Shown piece by piece: positions 44,766 through 49,624 of a stretch of 49,624 bases of DNA. The position numbers and the translations under genes are program-made. The notes under the pieces were generated by a model, which was not told the origin of the DNA, made no database searches, and saw only the letters and a list, made by a program, of their open reading frames with translations. Source of the DNA: Paraglomus occultum (Eukaryota; Glomeromycota; Glomeromycetes; Paraglomerales; Paraglomeraceae); contig CAJVPJ010000067.1 of assembly GCA_910592205.1 (NCBI GenBank), positions 1 to 49,624 of the forward strand, given 5' to 3'. Numbering within the stretch: the stretch's first letter is position 1; each line of letters starts with the position of its first letter.

Positions 44766-47700
44766 CATCTGCAAATTTTTGCCCGATACGCAAGTTGTAT
44801 AATTCCTTTAAGAAGTTCTTTTGAAACACATTACGTTGAGGTCCGCTTCATGTCACCGACAATCATCTCCCAATAGTTAATATTAATGATCTCCGAATAT
44901 TACATCAAAATTTAATGTAGATTTCTCATCCACTCGCAGGCCAGTATTGTGGATTTAGAAAAATAGTATCCGATTGGACTTCACAACCATTAAGACTATT
45001 CAAGCGAAGTATTTAGCAGAGATTATTTTAAGAACTTATTCTCTCTTACTTTTTATAAAAGCTAGCAAGTAAACCGGCTACACTAAATTATATGTGGGCG
45101 TTTTGTAGCAGATTGCAAATTTACATCATGCCACTTTAAAATGGAAATCAGGCGACAGATCACCAACGCCCAGTATACATCGTGTTGCTTTCTATCAATA
45201 GTACGGGTAGTACGGGTCAGTATAATTGTCGGTTTATATAACCGGGCATCCACTCTTGAACAATCCTTCGTCTTACTCTATTATTTTAAAATCAAGGATA
45301 GTAATTTAATCAATGACGCCAATAACTTCAAGTTTTAGTCAAGAGAATGATTTGCCGATTAATTTTCTAGCCCAAGAATAATCACTTACTTTTTTATGGT
45401 CTGATAGGTTTAGCCAATGCTTATTGTTGCCAAGTAATTCTTGTCACGCTCTAACTATTCTTCGCTACTGCCGATTACGCCAATAACATATTCTTTCAAT
45501 TTTTCCTTTTGTTGAACAGTACGTTCTAATTGGGACAGTCTAGCTTATTATTATGTAATTATCTTCTCCTCACATCGTACGACGGAACATGGTTTCTTTT
45601 TTTTTTGCCTCGGTAACGAAATGATCTAGATCGTTCGTTCTACAATTCTTTTAATTAAACGTTCTTTCGTTTCTGCCTATTTGAATATTAAATATTAACG
45701 TTAACCAAACAAATATCACTATATAAACCGTTGTAACATGAAATATGACGTTCTGTTGTAGTATCCCGTTCTCACTCATAATAAGACTTAAACTAAAACC
45801 CCTGAACGTAGTTTATTGCCATTCCCAATTTTTACATTCTGCGGCTGATTCAATAAACTTCCGAAAATGAGCACATTATATGAATATAGTAAAGGATGTT
45901 TATTTCGGAAGCATACGGTGATATTATCACGAATCAAGGAACGGATGCTTTATGACTGACACTTGATTGATGAAAGAATAAACGTAATGAGACGTGTCCC
46001 ATTCAGTGTTACGTACAACAAGAATTTTAGAAGTTTAATAAAGACGTCTGGTATTTACGGGCAATAAATGACATATGCTCTGACCCTCTTTGGGATTTCG
46101 TTCACCAATGCGTGCCAAATGACGCTCCCGCATAATTCCGCAAATAGGAAATCCATGACAAAAGAATACATGCAGTGTTATTCAAAAAATCATTGAAAAA
46201 AAACTGATTCGGGAATCGCCAAACTCGAGAATTTTCTCGTTGACCCTTTTCCAGATTCTGAAATAAACAACCCGTATAATTGTTATACATGATAATCGGA
46301 TAGCATCAATTCACATTGATCAATTGAGCAAAAACATTATTATGAATAGCAACAATATAGGAAATATTTAAGAAACGGAAGAAGTAAATCATTTATTAAT
46401 TAATTGATATTGCAACTGGTATTTGCAGGAAGGCACATTGCTTATTCGGAACAATCGACTTTGCATTGATACCTGTCAACCCACATCTTGCTTCGCGACA
46501 GGGATTATTCGGTTAACGCTTAATGATAGATACTGCAATGTAGCGATAAAATGTTTCGTATAAATTACTAGTCAAGAAAGCCAACACATTTGTCCAACAC
46601 ATTTGTCCAACTTCGTCCGGTAATCGTTTCTTAATTTACCATTTATAGAATTATTCCAAATGCGAAATAAATGAGATAAATGAAATGGTATCAGTATAAA
46701 TGGTATAAATGGTATAAATGGTATAAATGGTATAAATCTTTTCAACTTAATCCAGCCGTAATTATTCGTTTTACCTCTCAATTCAGTATATTTTAATTTG
46801 TATTATCGTTATGCTGGGATAGTTTAAACCCTATTGTCAGAATTCTATTGTTCCATTGTGTGACCAAATTCATGTCGTCTATTTTGCAGTTAATGTTTCG
46901 ATGTGGATTGCTCACATATGTCTCTGATTTTACGGTCAGTTCACTGTTGTTCAATTCTCAGGTCTTCTAAACATGCCGTTATAAGGTTTCTATCATACTA
47001 GCAAACGAAAAATAAACCATATGTGCAATGATCAGTTGTACAGACATTTTAGTTCTGGTTTTCAGTATATACTAATATTTATGTAAACAGACAGTCGTAT
47101 TGTTACGTGAACCATCCTATTAATTCCTCACAGTGCGATCTAGAGGCTGCCGTTCATTTCATGGACAGTTATTAGTTCATATAGTCAGAAGGAGCGGATC
47201 ATAATAAATGTAAACGGCAGCTCCAGTTTACTGTGTTTTTGACATTTGATAATATTTCTTTGAAATCTATGCAACTAGAGTTTTTCTTTTGACTCTAAAT
47301 TGATCGCGACATTAAGGAGTCCGCCCTCCGACAATTGCTTAATTACTTCCCATGTGTTTACATAAATGGGAATCAGGGGTGGAAATTTAGAGGTTTAATT
47401 TATTTTTTCACATGCCTGATATCCCATGACGAGAACAGACGTCGGATATCACTGTTTGATTCGAGTCGATTTATATATTCATGTTCAAAGTACTCAAATA
47501 AGCAAAAATTGAAAGCCTCGATTCTTTACATAAGTACTGTATTGGTATACCTCGAATTTGATTTATTAATACTAAAACATAAAGTTGGGTTATACTAGTA
47601 CAAATATGCGTTTCCATGTGAGTAGATCCCTTTATAGGACGATGAATACCGTTCGGTATTACATCCTTGTGGTTAAACTTTAAGCCAAAGTTGGTATTCA

Positions 47701-47875
47701 AGCACTCACATAGTGTAACCCCAACAAGTCTTATGACTTTGTGTAAAATCTTTAAGAAAAAAGTTTACTTAGCAGCTATAATAAAGTTCTGCAAGTTCTT
47801 GTACATATCTTTTAGTTGTATTCTTTATCTTTCGTATCTGACTAGCAAGATCGAAATCTATAATCCTGATTAGTA
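44766..47875. other. intergenic, no gene recognised
   Basis: About 3.1 kb. A truncated TCACCGACAATCATCTCCC motif of the palindromic repeat family lies at 44852-44872 near the left edge, just outside the inverted duplication. The only other structured element is the 9-bp minisatellite at 46694. Open frames (45141-45338, 46102-46290 minus, 47335-47598, 47471-47701 minus) are not convincing. Confidence 0.45.
46694..46737. repeat. minisatellite, 9-bp unit GTATAAATG x5
   Basis: Five head-to-tail copies of GTATAAATG, the last one truncated by a substitution. A multiple of three, so the minus-strand frame across it reads (FIP)n, which explains the artefactual open frame at 46572-46781. Confidence 0.9.
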
Positions 47876-48560
47876 ATGGAACAAGACAAAACGACTTGCA
47901 CTCGCTGTTACAAAACGAGAGAAATTTCGTTTTTTCGAACGGTCGATGGAAAACCAAGAAAAACCTGTAATGACTGCCGTACATATTCTGCAACGCGCGA
48001 AGCAAAGCGACGGGGAACAAAAGTAGATCCACTGGAAGAAATTGAGAAGTCTGAATTAGAACGAAAGATTAGATCTGTGTTATCGCAGAAGGAAAATGAA
48101 GTTCTTGAAAATAATGCTCAAGGAATTCAACTTCGCTGTATCCTTAAAACGGAAGAATTTGAAAAAGATAATGAAGAAGTGGCGAAAAGCGTTGCAGCAT
48201 TCATTCAGCACTGCGATGGATATACTTACAAGTAAGACAAAAAAAAATAACTTTAGATTGGTGTCGTACAATTATATGGTTAACCAAATTACTCTTAGCA
48301 TCCACAGAAAGTATACGTCAAACTCGAGCAAAGATAATGTCACTTTTTATTTCTATTGTTCCCAATCTCAAATTCTTTCCAGGGAATCAAGAAAAAGCAC
48401 AGACATTGATAAACAGCGAGATCGCAAAAGCATTACTCGCTTTGACTGTAACGGAGTCTTAAAAATTAAAGTATATAAGGCCCCTAGAAAAATTTCTCTC
48501 GCACTTACACATAATATACTTCACGTGCGCCCCGAAAAAAATAACACCAAACGAAAGTAA
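47876..48560 (+). pseudogene. C4 zinc-ribbon protein, probably transposon-derived, frame broken
   Basis: Frame 1 (ATG 47876 to TAA 48235, 119 aa) begins with a C4 zinc-ribbon: C8-x2-C11 and C31-x2-C34 (TCTRCYKTREISFF, KTCNDCR). An acidic/basic helical stretch with GIQLRCILKTEEFEKD follows, ending HCDGYTYK. Frame 2 (to TAA at 48558) continues FRLVSYNYMVNQITL, FYFYCSQSQ, RFDCNGVLKIKV and ALTHNILHVRPE, whose C/C/H/H spacing recalls a FLYWCH/WRKY-GCM1-type zinc finger as found in Mutator-like transposases and derived proteins. The joint is a 19-nt A-rich stretch (48233-48251) that shifts the frame. A GT..AG interval of 25 nt (48232-48256) would restore the frame, but it is much shorter than any other intron here. 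It may be a micro-intron, a recent disabling insertion or an assembly error at the A9 run. No catalytic transposase domain follows. Confidence 0.6.
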
Positions 48561-49555
48561 AAAGGACAATTTATCAACAAACTGTCGCATTCAATAGATG
48601 CTCTTCCACTATGGCAGCTCTAAGCGAAATGTATTGTTGGTGGGCGCAAAGGTAATAATCAATTAAGATACTATTTAGAAAAGGCTCAATGCGTACAATT
48701 GTCAAAATTATATAAAATGTAATAATTTTCGACACGAACTGTAAATAACAAACGAAAATGTATTTTTAATTCTAATGTAATATTTCAACAGTTTAATAAT
48801 GAATTTATATAATACAAAAAGTGGATAGACAACTTCGAATTAAAAGGACGGAAATGTTTTGAAAAGTCCAGGATTTTTTCTCACGGACAAATGATTATAA
48901 CGTTTTATTCTCAACAATGTCTGAGGTTTAATTGTTTATCTTCTGCATAATAATAAATTGACTGAGCGAATAAAATTATCTAAATCTTGGGTTCAAAGAC
49001 TTCTTCACATAATTACAGTATTTACTAAAAATTGTTTCAAATTTTATTATAAAAGTAAGAATTTGTAAGCTTACTTTAAAATGTGTCAGAAATTTTATAG
49101 TCTGCTATAAATCTTTCAGAATAAAGCTTATCTAATGAAGCAGCAATAAGCAACTAGGATATTATGAGGGGAAAGTCAAGACCTTTTTACATTAGATGGT
49201 AAAGGAAGTTACCCAGGCACAAAAGTGACAAAAACTGCGTGAGAACCTGCGATGTGAGATGCAATTCATTACCATATACAGTATTATTTTATGTTGATCT
49301 TTCTATATATGGTAAACAAGATCTTTTCAGCTCGGTATCTCAGTACCTCAGTATACTTAATCGAGCGAACTTAGAAGGCGTCTAGAATGCAAGCTAAAGT
49401 GTGATAACGTATACGATACTTACTCTATAATTGTGGTTATTATTATTATCGTTATTCTCCGTATATCTCATACCAATCAAACCGTTTTACCGTTGTAAAC
49501 TACAAAGAAAAATTCTGTTAGCAACGAAACCTAACTCAGAACCACAGGGGAGGCA
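48561..49555. other. intergenic, nothing recognised
   Basis: AT-rich non-coding sequence right of the zinc-ribbon gene. No frame continues the transposase-like sequence, and no terminal inverted repeat was found. Confidence 0.45.
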
Positions 49556-49605
49556 TTCATTTCACCGACAATCATTTCGCCGACAGGTACATTTCACCGA
49601 CAAAA
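49556..49605. repeat. CACCGACAATCATTTCGCCGACA repeat motif
   Basis: TTCATTTCACCGACAATCAT, then TTCGCCGACAGGTACATTTC and ACCGACAAAAAC: three spaced copies of a CATTTC(A/G)CCGACA motif belonging to the same dispersed repeat family as 38891-39058. The element may continue beyond the window edge. Confidence 0.7.
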
Positions 49606-49624
49606 ACTACCAAAAAAGGATAAT

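Noticed and set aside
46572-46781. Open frame containing (FIP)n
   Set aside because: Produced entirely by the 9-bp GTATAAATG minisatellite.

Overview
The window is nuclear DNA from a filamentous fungus: AT-rich, with short spliceosomal introns (about 65-115 nt), TTAGGG-type interstitial telomere repeats, many diverged gene copies and a MATA-type HMG-box gene. A TPR-fused kinase-like gene, HMG-box genes, many dispersed palindromic repeats and abundant pseudogenes together suggest an arbuscular mycorrhizal fungus (Glomeromycotina, Rhizophagus-like). This is an inference from gene content; no rRNA or other species marker is present.

Layout. 0.4-1.5 kb (-): a wax-synthase/MBOAT_2-type membrane acyltransferase. 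2.8-5.5 kb (+): a four-exon kinase-like gene fused to 13 TPRs, with its catalytic residues replaced. 6.1-18.3 kb: an accessory block built from two tandem units of about 6.4 kb. Each unit has a minus-strand member of an F-box-like family, a shared upstream block carrying a TTAGGG tract, and a decayed plus-strand DNMT2 (tRNA-Asp C38 methyltransferase) copy. The family member in unit 1 is a pseudogene; the one in unit 2 (12.9-14.9 kb) is intact. 21.7-23.2 kb (+): HMG-box gene. 25.7-28.4 kb (+): a chimeric two-module member of the F-box-like family. 34.8-36.4 kb (+): a complete seven-exon DNMT2 gene that only appears after splicing. 40.8-43.0 kb (-): a third intact family member. 47.9-48.6 kb (+): a C4 zinc-ribbon gene with a broken frame, probably transposon-derived. 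The 23.8-26.6 kb and 42.1-44.8 kb segments form a large inverted duplication.

The most notable content is the repeated physical association of an F-box-like family with DNMT2 copies. The family has three apparently expressible members and several relics; DNMT2 has one intact copy and two relics. All three intact family genes share a first exon of 12 codons plus 1 nt, followed by a phase-1 intron of 79-85 nt. With that exon the true starts differ from the longest open frames. The remaining DNA is AT-rich intergenic sequence with small tandem repeats and palindromic dispersed repeats. No tRNA, rRNA, CRISPR or intact transposase gene was recognised. Splice models, family assignments and functions were read by eye and not tested by database search or RNA data.
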